Assembly (NCBI RefSeq): GCF_009688965.1
Contig: NZ_AP021875.1
Span: 4,650,001-4,714,000 of the forward strand
Reading direction: 5' to 3'
Source: Desulfosarcina widdelii
Lineage (GTDB): Bacteria; Desulfobacterota; Desulfobacteria; Desulfobacterales; Desulfosarcinaceae
Length of the DNA stretch: 64,000 nucleotides
Shown here: in pieces, positions 32,633 through 41,425 of the stretch
Layout: the number at the start of each line of letters is the position of its first letter
How positions within the stretch are numbered: the stretch's first letter is position 1
Translations under genes and position numbers: made by a program
Notes under the pieces: model-generated
The model's input: the letters and a program-made list of their open reading frames with translations, nothing else
Told to the model about the DNA's origin: nothing
Databases searched by the model: none

Positions 32633-34060
32633 CTATTTTTTCTTGCGGACGGGCCGGTAATAATGGGTGGCCAGCCCGTGAAAACTGTCGGCAGCCTCTT
32701 TAAGGGTTTCCGAAAGCGTCGGGTGCGGATGGACGGTCAAGGCGAGATCGGTGGCGTTGGCCCCCATTTCTAAAGCCAGGGTCGCTTCTGCAATCAATTC
32801 TCCAGCCCCCGGTCCCACAATGCCCACACCCAGCAACCGCTCCGAATCGGGATCGATGAGCAGCTTGGTGATCCCGTCACTGCGGCCCAGGGTGACTGCG
32901 CGGCCGGACGCGGCCCAAGGAAAGCGAGCCACCTCAACCTTGCGGCCCATTTCCTTGGCCATCGTCTCGGTGAGGCCGACCCAGGCCACTTCCGGGTCGG
33001 TGAAGACCACCGCCGGGATGCCGGCCGCATCGGCGACGACGTCCCGACCGGCAATGGCTTCCACGGCAATGCGCGCTTCGTAAGACGCCTTATGGGCCAG
33101 CATGGGCTGGCCGGCCACGTCCCCGATGGCGAAGATGGAATACGCCGTGGTGCGGCACCGCTCGTCGATTTTTACAAAACCGCTTTCTTCCACGGTGACG
33201 CCGGTGTTTTCCAGGCCCAGTCCATCCGTCCGGGGGCGGCGTCCCGTGGCTACCAGCACCCGCTGGAACAGCCGGCCCGCCGGAGGATCGTCGCCGCCCT
33301 TGAAAGTCACTTTGACACCGTTTTTCTGGACGTTGACCGTGTCCACCGTTGTGTTCAGCAAAATTTCCTTGAACCGCTGTTTTAACGGCTTAACCAGAAA
33401 GCGTACCAGATCCCGGTCGGCGCCGGTCAACAGCTGGGGCAGCATTTCGACCACGGTCACTTCAGACCCCAGGGCGGCATACACGCTGCCCAGCTCCAGG
33501 CCGATGTAGCCCCCGCCCACAACCAGCAGCGTTTTGGGTACGCTTTCCAGTGCGAGGGCGTTACTGGAATTCCAGATGCGGTCTTCATCCGCCGGGAAAA
33601 GGGGGAGGTCGACGGCCTTAGAGCCGGAAGCCAGGATCGCATGTTTGAAGGCCAGGGTCCGGGTTTTGCCGTCGGCATTTTTCAGGATCAGCGTCTGCGG
33701 GTCGGAAAAGGAGGCCGTGGCCCGGATATAATCGATCTTGCGCTGTCCGACCAGACGCCCCAAACCCCCGGTAAGGCTGCCCACCACATCGGATTTCCAC
33801 TGGCGCAGTCGCTCGACATCGATTTTGGGTTTGCCGAACGTTAGGCCCCATGCTTCGGCCTCGGCGGTTTCGTTGATCAACCGGGCTACGTGCAGCAGGG
33901 CCTTGGAGGGAATGCATCCGTGGTAAAGGCAAACGCCTCCGGGATTTTCGGCGGGATCGATGAGCGTAACGGCCATGCCCATATCGGCCGCCATAAAAGC
34001 GGCGCTGTATCCACCGGGACCCGCTCCGATGACAGCCAGTTGTGTTTCATTGTCAGCCAT
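32633..34060 (-). CDS. lpdA: Dihydrolipoyl dehydrogenase (E3)
   Basis: This 475-residue flavoprotein re-oxidises the lipoyl arm of the 2-oxoacid dehydrogenase complex and reduces NAD. The FAD motif GAGPGGYSAAFMAADMG is at the N terminus, the redox disulfide is in GGVCLYHGCIPSKALL, the NAD motif is VVGGGYIGLELGSVYAALG, and the C-terminal catalytic His-Glu is in HPHPTLSETLKEA. It is the third gene of aceE-aceF-lpdA. AGGAAG precedes the start. Confidence 0.95.
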   Translation of the reverse strand: MADNETQLAVIGAGPGGYSAAFMAADMGMAVTLIDPAENPGGVCLYHGCIPSKALLHVARLINETAEAEAWGLTFGKPKIDVERLRQWKSDVVGSLTGGLGRLVGQRKIDYIRATASFSDPQTLILKNADGKTRTLAFKHAILASGSKAVDLPLFPADEDRIWNSSNALALESVPKTLLVVGGGYIGLELGSVYAALGSEVTVVEMLPQLLTGADRDLVRFLVKPLKQRFKEILLNTTVDTVNVQKNGVKVTFKGGDDPPAGRLFQRVLVATGRRPRTDGLGLENTGVTVEESGFVKIDERCRTTAYSIFAIGDVAGQPMLAHKASYEARIAVEAIAGRDVVADAAGIPAVVFTDPEVAWVGLTETMAKEMGRKVEVARFPWAASGRAVTLGRSDGITKLLIDPDSERLLGVGIVGPGAGELIAEATLALEMGANATDLALTVHPHPTLSETLKEAADSFHGLATHYYRPVRKKK

Positions 34061-34148
34061 GAATCTTCCTCACTTTTCAACATTTAGCAGGTAACAGGTT
34101 AGCACACTCAACGGTGAACCGTTCAACAATGCCATGGACCCGCTCCGG

Positions 34149-35471
34149 TCAGTCCAGAAACAGTTGCAGGGGCTGTTCCAGCCCCTCGCAGATCCATCGT
34201 AGAAAGCGTGCGGCGTCGGCCCCGTCGATGATTCGGTGGTCGTAGGACAGCGAAAGGGGCAGCATGGTGCGGGGGATAAAGGCGTCCCCGTCCCAGACCG
34301 GCTTGACGGCCGATCGGCTGATTCCCAGAATCGCCACCTGGGGCCAAAGCACGATGGGAGTGAATCCCACCCCGCCGATGCCCCCCTGGTTGGAGATGGT
34401 GAAGGTACCGCCCTCCATTTCGTCGGGCTTGATCTTTTTGCTGCGGGCGCGCTTCGCCAGGTCGGCAATGGCATCGGCCAGCACAAGGATGCCTTTGCGG
34501 TCCGCATTGCGAATCACCGGCACCAGCAGCCCCCTGGGCGTGTCGGCGGCAATGCCGATATGCACATCGCGCTTGTAGACGATGCGCTGGTTGGCCATGT
34601 CCACACTGGCGTTGAACTGCGGAAAGCGCTGCAGGGCCGATGCACAGATACGGGCAATGACGGCAGTAATGGTGATTTTGGTGCCGTCGTTTGCCGCAGC
34701 CTTGCCCTTTTTGTCGATAAAGGCGGCAACATCGCTGATGTCCGCTTCGTCGAACTGCGTGACGTGGGGCACGGTTGCCCAGGAAGCGGCCGTGCTGTTT
34801 GCCGTCAGACGGCGCACCGTGTCCATTTTCTCCATGTCCACATCGCCCCATCGGCTGAAATCGGGAAGATCCGCCGTTTGCGGTGCCGGAACCACCCCCG
34901 GAGCGTCCGAACGCTCGGGCAGGCTTCGGCGGACGTGGGTTTTCACATCGGCTTCGGAGATGCGGCCGCCGGGTCCGGTGCCTTTGACATGGTAAATGTC
35001 CACCCCCAGCTCCCTGGCCAGCCTTCGGATGGAAGGCGCGGCCGCCGGCGGGGGGCGATGCTCCCTGTTATTCTGCTCTGCCGAAGCGGCCTCCGCAGGG
35101 GCTGCCGGCACGCTTCTTTTTTCTTCCGGTACGGTCTTTTCAGGCGGTTCCTCGGGCAGTACGGTTTCACCGGCACCGTCTTCCTCCTCCGAGGGTCTTG
35201 GGGGCCGGTCCGGTTCGTCGGGCGCGGCCCGGGCTTCTGTTTCCACCCTGGCGATGACGTCGCCCACGTTCATCTGGGCCCCCGCTTCCGCCAGCACTTC
35301 GGTGATCCGGCCGTTAAAGGGCGAAGGAATTTCCACCAGCGCCTTATCCGTTTCCAGTTCAATCACCGTGTCGTCCACCGCGACCATGTCTCCTGCGTTG
35401 ACATGGACGGCGACGACAATTCCCGATTCCACATTCTCTCCAATTTCCGGTAGTTTGATCGCTTCTATCAT
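34149..35471 (-). CDS. aceF: Dihydrolipoamide acetyltransferase (E2) of pyruvate dehydrogenase
   Basis: This 440-residue protein has one N-terminal lipoyl domain (lipoylated Lys in ELETDKALVEIPSPF), a Pro/Glu-rich linker, an E3/E1-binding domain (PSIRRLARELGVDIYHVKGT) and a C-terminal catalytic core with the His-Asp pair in SLSYDHRIIDGADAARFL. It forms the core of the complex and passes acetyl groups to CoA. It starts 14 bp after aceE, with AAGGAGG upstream; upstream in-frame sequence lies within aceE and is not part of it. Confidence 0.94.
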   Translation of the reverse strand: MIEAIKLPEIGENVESGIVVAVHVNAGDMVAVDDTVIELETDKALVEIPSPFNGRITEVLAEAGAQMNVGDVIARVETEARAAPDEPDRPPRPSEEEDGAGETVLPEEPPEKTVPEEKRSVPAAPAEAASAEQNNREHRPPPAAAPSIRRLARELGVDIYHVKGTGPGGRISEADVKTHVRRSLPERSDAPGVVPAPQTADLPDFSRWGDVDMEKMDTVRRLTANSTAASWATVPHVTQFDEADISDVAAFIDKKGKAAANDGTKITITAVIARICASALQRFPQFNASVDMANQRIVYKRDVHIGIAADTPRGLLVPVIRNADRKGILVLADAIADLAKRARSKKIKPDEMEGGTFTISNQGGIGGVGFTPIVLWPQVAILGISRSAVKPVWDGDAFIPRTMLPLSLSYDHRIIDGADAARFLRWICEGLEQPLQLFLD

Positions 35472-35485
35472 GGCGCCTCCTTCTT

Positions 35486-38173
35486 CTAGACGAACAAGGG
35501 GTTGGAACGCTCGGGGTCGATCTTGAATGTATTGCGTGCTTTTTTCACCACGGACCGGGGAAGTGTGCCTTCCCGAACCAGGGCGGCCAGAGCGGCAAAG
35601 GCGATGTGCCTGGCATCGACCTCGAAAAAGTCGCGCAGGGCCTCGCGGGTTTCGCTGCGGCCATATCCGTCGGTGCCCAGAACCGTCACCGGACCCGGCA
35701 GGTGGCGGGCGATGGTTTCCGGCAGGGCCTTGAGATAGTCGCTGGCGGCCACGAACACGCCGGACGCGCCAGCGGTCTGGCGCTGGAGAAAACTGGCGCT
35801 GGGCTTTTTGTCCGGATTGAGGCGGTTGGTCCGCTCCGTCTCCAGGGCATCCCAGTACAGGTTCTTGTAGCTGGTGACGCTCCAGACGTCGGCCGCCACC
35901 CCGAAATTCTCTTCCAGCAGATCTCGAGCCTTGAGGCATTCGTTGAGGATGGCGCCGCTGCCCAGCAGATGGGCGCGGGCCTTGGGCTTGTCGAGAGAAG
36001 AGGGCGAGAATTTATAGATTCCCTTGAGAATGCCCTCCTCGACGCCTTGCGGCATGGCCGGCATGGGATAAAATTCGTTGGCGATCGTCAGGTAGTAAAC
36101 CAGGTTCTGGCCCTCTTCCAGCATGCGGCGCAGGCCCTCGCGCACGATCACGGCGATCTCGAAGGCAAAGGCCGGGTCGTAGGCCAGAACAGACGGATTG
36201 GCCATGGCAAGAATGTGGCTGTTGCCGTCCTGATGCTGGAGGCCCTCGCCGGCCAGCGTGGTACGCCCGGCGGTGGCTCCCAGCAGGAATCCGCGCGCCT
36301 GGACGTCTCCGGCCGCCCAAATCATGTCGCCGATGCGCTGGAATCCGAACATGGAGTAGAAAAAAAAGAAGGGCACCATGTTGATGTCGAAGGTGGAGTA
36401 CGCCGTGCCGGCGGCGATGAACGAGGCCATGGACCCGGCTTCGCTGATGCCCTCCTCCAGGATCTGGCCGTCGGTGGCTTCCTTGTAATACAGCAGGCTG
36501 CTTCGATCCACCGGTTCGTAGTTCTGGCCCACGTGGGAATAGATGCCGATTTTGCGGAACAGGCTCTCCATACCGAAGGTCCGGGCCTCGTCGGGCACGA
36601 TGGGAACCAGGTAGCGCCCGATCTTCTCGTCCGCCAGTAGCTTGCCCAGAAGGGTCACCATGACCATGGTCGTGGCCACCTCCCGGCTACCCGAATCTTT
36701 CAGAAGTTCGGCGTACAAGGTCTTTCCCGGCGGCCGGAAAATGGGCACCGATACGCTGCGGGCCGGCAGGTAGCCACCCAGGGCCTTGCGGCGCTCCTTG
36801 AGGTAGCGGACCTCCTCGCTGTTTTCGTCGGGCCGGTAAAAGGGGGCCTCCCGAATCTGGTCGTCAGGGATGGGAATGCCGAAGCGGCTCCTGAAATGCC
36901 TCAGTTCATCCTCGTTGAGCTTTTTCTGCTGGTGGGTGACATTGCGCCCCTCACCGGCCTCTCCCAATCCGTAGCCCTTGATAGTCTTGGCCAGGATCAC
37001 CGTGGGTGCGCCTTTGTGGTTCACCGCCGCCTGGTAGGCGGCATAGATTTTCTGGGGATCGTGTCCGCCGCGGCGCAGTTTGGCAAGTTGCTCGTCGGTG
37101 TAGTTTTCCACCATGCGGGTCAGTTCCGGATAGCGGCCGAAAAAATCCTTGCGGATATAGCTGCCGCCGGCCACCGAATACATCTGGTACTGGCCGTCGG
37201 GCACCTCCTCCATGCGTTTGGCCAGCAGGCCCTGGTCGTCCTGGGCCAATAGCGGATCCCAGTCGTCACCCCAGATAACCTTGATCACATTCCAGCCCGC
37301 CCCGCGGAAAGCGGCTTCCAGTTCCTGGATAATCTTGCCGTTTCCGCGCACCGGTCCATCCAGACGCTGAAGGTTGCAGTTGACCACGAAAATCAGATTA
37401 TCCAGCCGTTCCCGCGCTGCCAGGGTGATGGCGCCCAGGGATTCGGGTTCGTCCGTTTCCCCGTCGCCCAGAAAGGCCCACACGCGGACGTCGTCGGGCG
37501 GCTTGATCCCCCGGTCCTCCAGGTAGCGGTTGAAGCGGGCCTGGTAGATCGCCATGATCGGCGACAGCCCCATGGAAACCGTGGGGAACTGCCAGAACTC
37601 GGGCATCAGGTAGGGGTGGGGATAGGAACTCAGCCCCCCGCCCTCGGCCAGTTCCCGACGGAAATGCTCCATGCGGTTGGCGTCGATGCGGCCTTCGAGA
37701 AAGGCCCGGGCGTAAATACCGGGGGCGGCGTGACCCTGGAAATAAACGATGTCGCCGGGGTGGCCGGCGCTTTTGGCGCGGAAGAAGTGGTTGAAGCCGA
37801 CCTCGTAAAGGGTGGCGCTGGAGGCAAAGGTGGAAATGTGGCCACCGATGCCGCTGTGCTGCCGGTTGGCACGGACCACCATGGCCATGGCGTTCCATCG
37901 GATAATGCTCTTGATGCGCCGTTCGATTTCCCGGCTGCCGGGAAAGGCCGGCTGCCGGCTGGCCGGTATGGTGTTGATATAGGGCGTGTTGGCGGAAAAG
38001 GGAACCGATACGCCGCGCTGCTGCGCCCTTACCTGAAGATGGCGCAGCAGTTCCAGAACCCGTTGGGGGCCCTGATTTTCATAGACGTAATCCAGGCTTT
38101 CGATCCACTCCCGGTTTTCCAGGGCGATCTCGGAGGCAATGGCGTCGGCGTCTTCATGGGCCATGGGTACCAT
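35486..38173 (-). CDS. aceE: Pyruvate dehydrogenase E1 component, homodimeric type
   Basis: This 895-residue thiamine-diphosphate enzyme decarboxylates pyruvate and acetylates the lipoyl arm of AceF. The TPP motif is GDGETDEPESLGAITLAARE to FVVNCNLQ. Also visible are NRQHSGIGGHISTFASSATL, the HPYLMPEFWQFPTVSMGL loop and the GRTTLAGEGLQHQDGNSH segment of the C-terminal half. Length suits the AceE family (about 890). It leads an aceE-aceF-lpdA operon. Many anaerobic Desulfobacterota use pyruvate:ferredoxin oxidoreductase instead, so the presence of this complex suggests some oxygen tolerance or an alternative NADH-producing route. Confidence 0.95.
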   Translation of the reverse strand: MVPMAHEDADAIASEIALENREWIESLDYVYENQGPQRVLELLRHLQVRAQQRGVSVPFSANTPYINTIPASRQPAFPGSREIERRIKSIIRWNAMAMVVRANRQHSGIGGHISTFASSATLYEVGFNHFFRAKSAGHPGDIVYFQGHAAPGIYARAFLEGRIDANRMEHFRRELAEGGGLSSYPHPYLMPEFWQFPTVSMGLSPIMAIYQARFNRYLEDRGIKPPDDVRVWAFLGDGETDEPESLGAITLAARERLDNLIFVVNCNLQRLDGPVRGNGKIIQELEAAFRGAGWNVIKVIWGDDWDPLLAQDDQGLLAKRMEEVPDGQYQMYSVAGGSYIRKDFFGRYPELTRMVENYTDEQLAKLRRGGHDPQKIYAAYQAAVNHKGAPTVILAKTIKGYGLGEAGEGRNVTHQQKKLNEDELRHFRSRFGIPIPDDQIREAPFYRPDENSEEVRYLKERRKALGGYLPARSVSVPIFRPPGKTLYAELLKDSGSREVATTMVMVTLLGKLLADEKIGRYLVPIVPDEARTFGMESLFRKIGIYSHVGQNYEPVDRSSLLYYKEATDGQILEEGISEAGSMASFIAAGTAYSTFDINMVPFFFFYSMFGFQRIGDMIWAAGDVQARGFLLGATAGRTTLAGEGLQHQDGNSHILAMANPSVLAYDPAFAFEIAVIVREGLRRMLEEGQNLVYYLTIANEFYPMPAMPQGVEEGILKGIYKFSPSSLDKPKARAHLLGSGAILNECLKARDLLEENFGVAADVWSVTSYKNLYWDALETERTNRLNPDKKPSASFLQRQTAGASGVFVAASDYLKALPETIARHLPGPVTVLGTDGYGRSETREALRDFFEVDARHIAFAALAALVREGTLPRSVVKKARNTFKIDPERSNPLFV

Positions 38174-38518
38174 CCTTTCCTCGGCAGGAAATTTTTATTA
38201 TCGGGCAGCATTTGCTATGATGTCAATAGGTGCGATCGATTCCCGCAGGGTGATTGTTTTCTATCACCCCACACCCCCGCCCCTCTCCCCTTAAGGGGCG
38301 AGGGGCGCTACCCGGCAATCACGGCAATTCAATGAAGGATTAACCGTTACAGTTTTCGTTCCCTCTCCCCAGGGGAGAGGGAACGGGTGAGGGAGATAAA
38401 AGTTCTATATAAATGATCGCTCCAGGTTCGGTTCCCAGGCCGATTCAGAAAAGAGATCGGAATGCGGGCATTATATCATCCTGCCAAGGCCGCCTGACAC
38501 GGTAGTACAGACAGCCAA
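38174..38518. other. Intergenic region with two C/G-rich inverted repeats
   Basis: GTTCCCTCTCCCC pairs perfectly with GGGGAGAGGGAAC (38358-38384). A weaker repeat, CGCCCCTCTCCCC against GGGGCGAGGGGCG, lies at 38278-38307. The CCCTCTCCCC core is shared, as in dispersed intergenic palindromes seen in many bacterial genomes. The aceE promoter must also lie here. Confidence 0.6.
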
Positions 38519-38818
38519 CTAAAACCGCAGGTAAAAGAACTCGTAATCGCCGCCGTTAACATCAATTTTCAGGTTGTATCCGCGGGCTTCGGCAAACACG
38601 ATCCAGGGCGGCCGGCCGCCTCCGCCGCATTCATAGGCAGGCCAGAACTCACCGGTTTTTTCGCTGTGGTAGGACAGCATCATGGCATTGGGGTCCATCT
38701 CCCGGGCCTTTGTTTTGGCCAGAGCCCTGGCCGCGTCAAGATCGATGTTCGGGTCCTCGGCTGTAAGGTTAACCGTCTCCAGGGGGTAGGGTGTCGATGT
38801 CGTATCCAGTTGAGCCAT
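38519..38818 (-). CDS. Small unknown protein
   Basis: This 99-residue cytoplasmic protein starts MAQLDTTSTPYPLETVNLTA and has AKTKAREMDPNAMMLSYHSE, then CGGGGRPPWIVFAEARGYNL and NGGDYEFFYLRF. The start at 38818 is better spaced from AAGGAG than the ATG at 38824, which abuts it. I recall similar short DUF-type proteins in Desulfobacterota but cannot name the family. It appears monocistronic. Confidence 0.65.
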   Translation of the reverse strand: MAQLDTTSTPYPLETVNLTAEDPNIDLDAARALAKTKAREMDPNAMMLSYHSEKTGEFWPAYECGGGGRPPWIVFAEARGYNLKIDVNGGDYEFFYLRF

Positions 38819-38974
38819 GAGCATCTCCTTTCGTTTTCAGTTGATATGAAGGTAAGAATCATCCGGCGTTTGTAAAACTAAAGTAGGTGTTTCGCCTTAA
38901 TCGCCTCCTTTAGCTAAAACGAAGGTGCGAAAATGCGGCGGGCATAACCGTTTCTTTTTTTAGCCGGAAGGGGT

Positions 38975-39856
38975 ATGGTGAAGAAAAATGCCTCTCTCCG
39001 GTCTCAACACCGACAGGAATTGAAAGAAAAAATGAACAAGACTCTGGAAACAGCCAATCTGGCCGTGTTCTGCGATTTTGAAAATGTGGCCCTTGGCGTT
39101 CGCGATGCCCGCTACGCCCAGTTCGACATCAACAAAGTACTCGAGCGCCTGCTGCTCAAGGGCAGCATCGTGGTAAAAAAGGCGTACTGCGACTGGGAGC
39201 GCTACAAAGAGTTCAAGGCGGCCATGCACGAAGCGGCCTTCGAACTAATCGAGATCCCCCACGTGCGGCAGTCGGGCAAAAATTCGGCCGACATCCGCAT
39301 GGTCGTGGACGCCTTGGATCTGTGCTATACCAAATCCCACGTGGACACCTTCGTGATTGTCAGCGGCGACTCCGACTTCTCTCCTCTGGTCAGCAAGCTG
39401 CGCGAGAACAACAAGAACGTCATCGGAGTGGGCGTGAAGAATTCCAGTTCGGATCTGCTGATCGCCAACTGCGACGAGTTCATGTACTACGACGACCTGG
39501 TGAGAAAGAAGAAAAAGGCCAAGAAGCCGGCCCGCAAACCGCCGGCCAAGAAACCCAAGGAGCAGGTTGCCGAGACGGCCAAGGAGGACGCCGAAGCGCT
39601 GGCCCAGGAGGCATTGGATCTGGTGATGGAAACCCTGGAGGCTCTGGCCGAGGAGCGGGGTTCGGAAGAGAAGATCTGGGGTTCGATGGTCAAACAGACA
39701 CTCAAGCGGCGACGCCCCGGATTCAATGAATCCTACTACGGCTTCCGCTCCTTCAAGCGCCTGTTGGACGAGGCCGCCAGCCGCGGGCTGATGGACCTGG
39801 AGCCCGATGAGAAGTCAGGCGGGTACATTATCCGCAGCTTCCACTCGGAAGACTGA
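38975..39856 (+). CDS. NYN-domain (LabA/DUF88-like) protein with probable OST-HTH/LOTUS domain
   Basis: This 293-residue protein has a PIN-like NYN domain at about 26-175 with acidic motifs VFCDFENVALG, KNSADIRMVVDALDL and IVSGDSDFSPLVSKLRENNK, the expected metal-binding Asp set of a ribonuclease. A Lys/Pro/Ala-rich linker follows (about 178-200). The C-terminal part (about 235-290; GSMVKQTLKRRRPGFNESYY, GFRSFKRLLDEAASRGLM) fits an OST-HTH/LOTUS RNA-binding domain. It likely cuts or regulates RNA. It is monocistronic. Confidence 0.9.
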   Translation: MVKKNASLRSQHRQELKEKMNKTLETANLAVFCDFENVALGVRDARYAQFDINKVLERLLLKGSIVVKKAYCDWERYKEFKAAMHEAAFELIEIPHVRQSGKNSADIRMVVDALDLCYTKSHVDTFVIVSGDSDFSPLVSKLRENNKNVIGVGVKNSSSDLLIANCDEFMYYDDLVRKKKKAKKPARKPPAKKPKEQVAETAKEDAEALAQEALDLVMETLEALAEERGSEEKIWGSMVKQTLKRRRPGFNESYYGFRSFKRLLDEAASRGLMDLEPDEKSGGYIIRSFHSED

Positions 39857-39960
39857 TTTCAAACAGGCATTTTATCAGGTATAACACAACCTCTCACTGC
39901 CACGGAATTGCCTGTTTGTGCAAAAGCCCAGATAACGGTAATGGCGGTAAATGGTCGAGA

Positions 39961-40674
39961 TTAAACGTTTCGCGTCAACCCCAGGCTGGCATCGATCATT
40001 TCCGTGGACTCCCGGGCATCCTGGGCGGACCCCCGCCAGACAACCGCCCCGCTTTCCAGCACCGTGACATCGTCCGCCACCTCGAGGGCCCGCTGGGTGG
40101 ACTGCTCCACCAGGACGATGGTCATGCCCTTGGCCTTCAGATCGGCAATGACGGCATAGCAGATATCGATCGCTTTGGGCATCAGCCCCAGGCTCAGTTC
40201 GTCGATCAAGAGCAGTTCAGGCTGACTCATCAACGCCCGGCCGATGGACAGCATTTGCTGTTCGCCCCCGGAAAGCGAACCGGCCCGCTGGTGAAAGCGT
40301 TCTCCCAGGCGGGGAAACATTTGCACCACCTGGTCGACGCCGGCGGCGGTGTCGGCTTTGGCACGGCAGTAGCCGCCGATCACGAGGTTTTCACGCACCG
40401 ACAGGGAACTGAAAAGACGCCGCCCCTCGGGCACCAGGCCGATGCCGGCCTTGACCCGCTGCATCGGATTCCAACCCGTGATAGCGGCCTCCTTGTAAAG
40501 GACGCGGCCTTCAAAAACATCCACATGACCGGCAATGCACATGATTGTGGAACTCTTGCCGGCACCGTTGGCACCCAAAAGGGCAGTGATGCGGCCAGTG
40601 CGGGCCTCCAGGTCCAGAGCGTGCACCGCCCGCATCTGTCCGTAACCGCAACTCAGCGACTCAAGCCGCAGCAT
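39961..40674 (-). CDS. livF: Branched-chain-type amino-acid ABC transporter ATPase LivF
   Basis: This 237-residue ATPase has Walker A GANGAGKSS, signature LSGGEQQML and Walker B LLLIDELSLGL, the last being the LivF form. The start at 40674 (MLRLESLSCGYGQMRAVHAL) has AAGGAGG upstream and overlaps livG by 14 bp. It is the last gene of livK-H-M-G-F. Position directly downstream of the hut genes suggests that the transporter may import histidine or a related substrate. Confidence 0.93.
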   Translation of the reverse strand: MLRLESLSCGYGQMRAVHALDLEARTGRITALLGANGAGKSSTIMCIAGHVDVFEGRVLYKEAAITGWNPMQRVKAGIGLVPEGRRLFSSLSVRENLVIGGYCRAKADTAAGVDQVVQMFPRLGERFHQRAGSLSGGEQQMLSIGRALMSQPELLLIDELSLGLMPKAIDICYAVIADLKAKGMTIVLVEQSTQRALEVADDVTVLESGAVVWRGSAQDARESTEMIDASLGLTRNV

Positions 40675-41425
40675 CGTTTGCCTCCTTGCCCACGTAGGCC
40701 GCCCGGACATTGGACATCTGCATGACGTCCCGGGGAAGCCCCTCGGCGATTTTCCGGCCGTTGTCCAGGACCACCAGGCGGTGGCCCACCCTCAGTACTT
40801 CACCGAGGTTGTGCTCGATCATGACAATGGTAAGCCCCTCCCGGTTGATCCGAACGATGGTGTCCGCCAGGTGGGCCGCCTCCACATGGTTCAATCCGGC
40901 CAGGGGTTCGTCCAGGAGCAGCAGGCGGGGTTGCAGGGCCAGGGCCCGGGCCACCTCCAGGCGCTTCAAAACGCCCAGGGGCTGGCCGGCCACCGCCTGG
41001 TCGGCATAGGTGTGGATGTCGACCATCTCCAGCAGTTTGAGGGCCTCGGCGCGCTCTTTGTTCCGATCCAAGCCACCCAGGGCGGTCCAAACCCGCCGGA
41101 TGCGGCGGTGCCCCACGGCCAGGGCCACGTTGTCCTTCAGGGTCATGGATCGAAAAGGGCGCACGATCTGATGCGTCAGTGCCAGCCCCAGGTGAATCCG
41201 GCGGTGGGTGGGCAGGCCGCTGATTTCCCGGCCGTCGAGTTGGATTCGGGCTTTCTGAGGGCGAATGGCGCCCACGATGGCCTTGAGCATGGTGGTCTTC
41301 CCGGCCCCATTGGGACCGATCAGGCAGAGGAATTCGCCATCCTGCACCTCGAAGGAAACGTCGGTGAGGGCGTGCACACCGCCGAAATGCATGGTCACAT
41401 CCTGCACGGTCAGCAATTCGCTCAT
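40661..41425 (-). CDS. livG: Branched-chain-type amino-acid ABC transporter ATPase LivG
   Basis: This 254-residue ATPase has Walker A GPNGAGKTT, a LivG-type insert with HLGLALTHQIVRPFRSMTLK, the degenerate signature AGQPLGVLKRLEV and Walker B LLLLDEPLAGLNHVE. It pairs with LivF to drive the LivHM permease. Its start overlaps the livM stop (ATGA). The signature lacks the usual LSxGxQ core (here AGQPLGVLK), which is a noticeable deviation. Confidence 0.92.
   Translation of the reverse strand: MSELLTVQDVTMHFGGVHALTDVSFEVQDGEFLCLIGPNGAGKTTMLKAIVGAIRPQKARIQLDGREISGLPTHRRIHLGLALTHQIVRPFRSMTLKDNVALAVGHRRIRRVWTALGGLDRNKERAEALKLLEMVDIHTYADQAVAGQPLGVLKRLEVARALALQPRLLLLDEPLAGLNHVEAAHLADTIVRINREGLTIVMIEHNLGEVLRVGHRLVVLDNGRKIAEGLPRDVMQMSNVRAAYVGKEANDAAA

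Noticed and set aside
34236..35453. 405-codon open frame on the plus strand
   Set aside because: Antisense to aceF, whose lipoyl, binding and catalytic motifs are intact.
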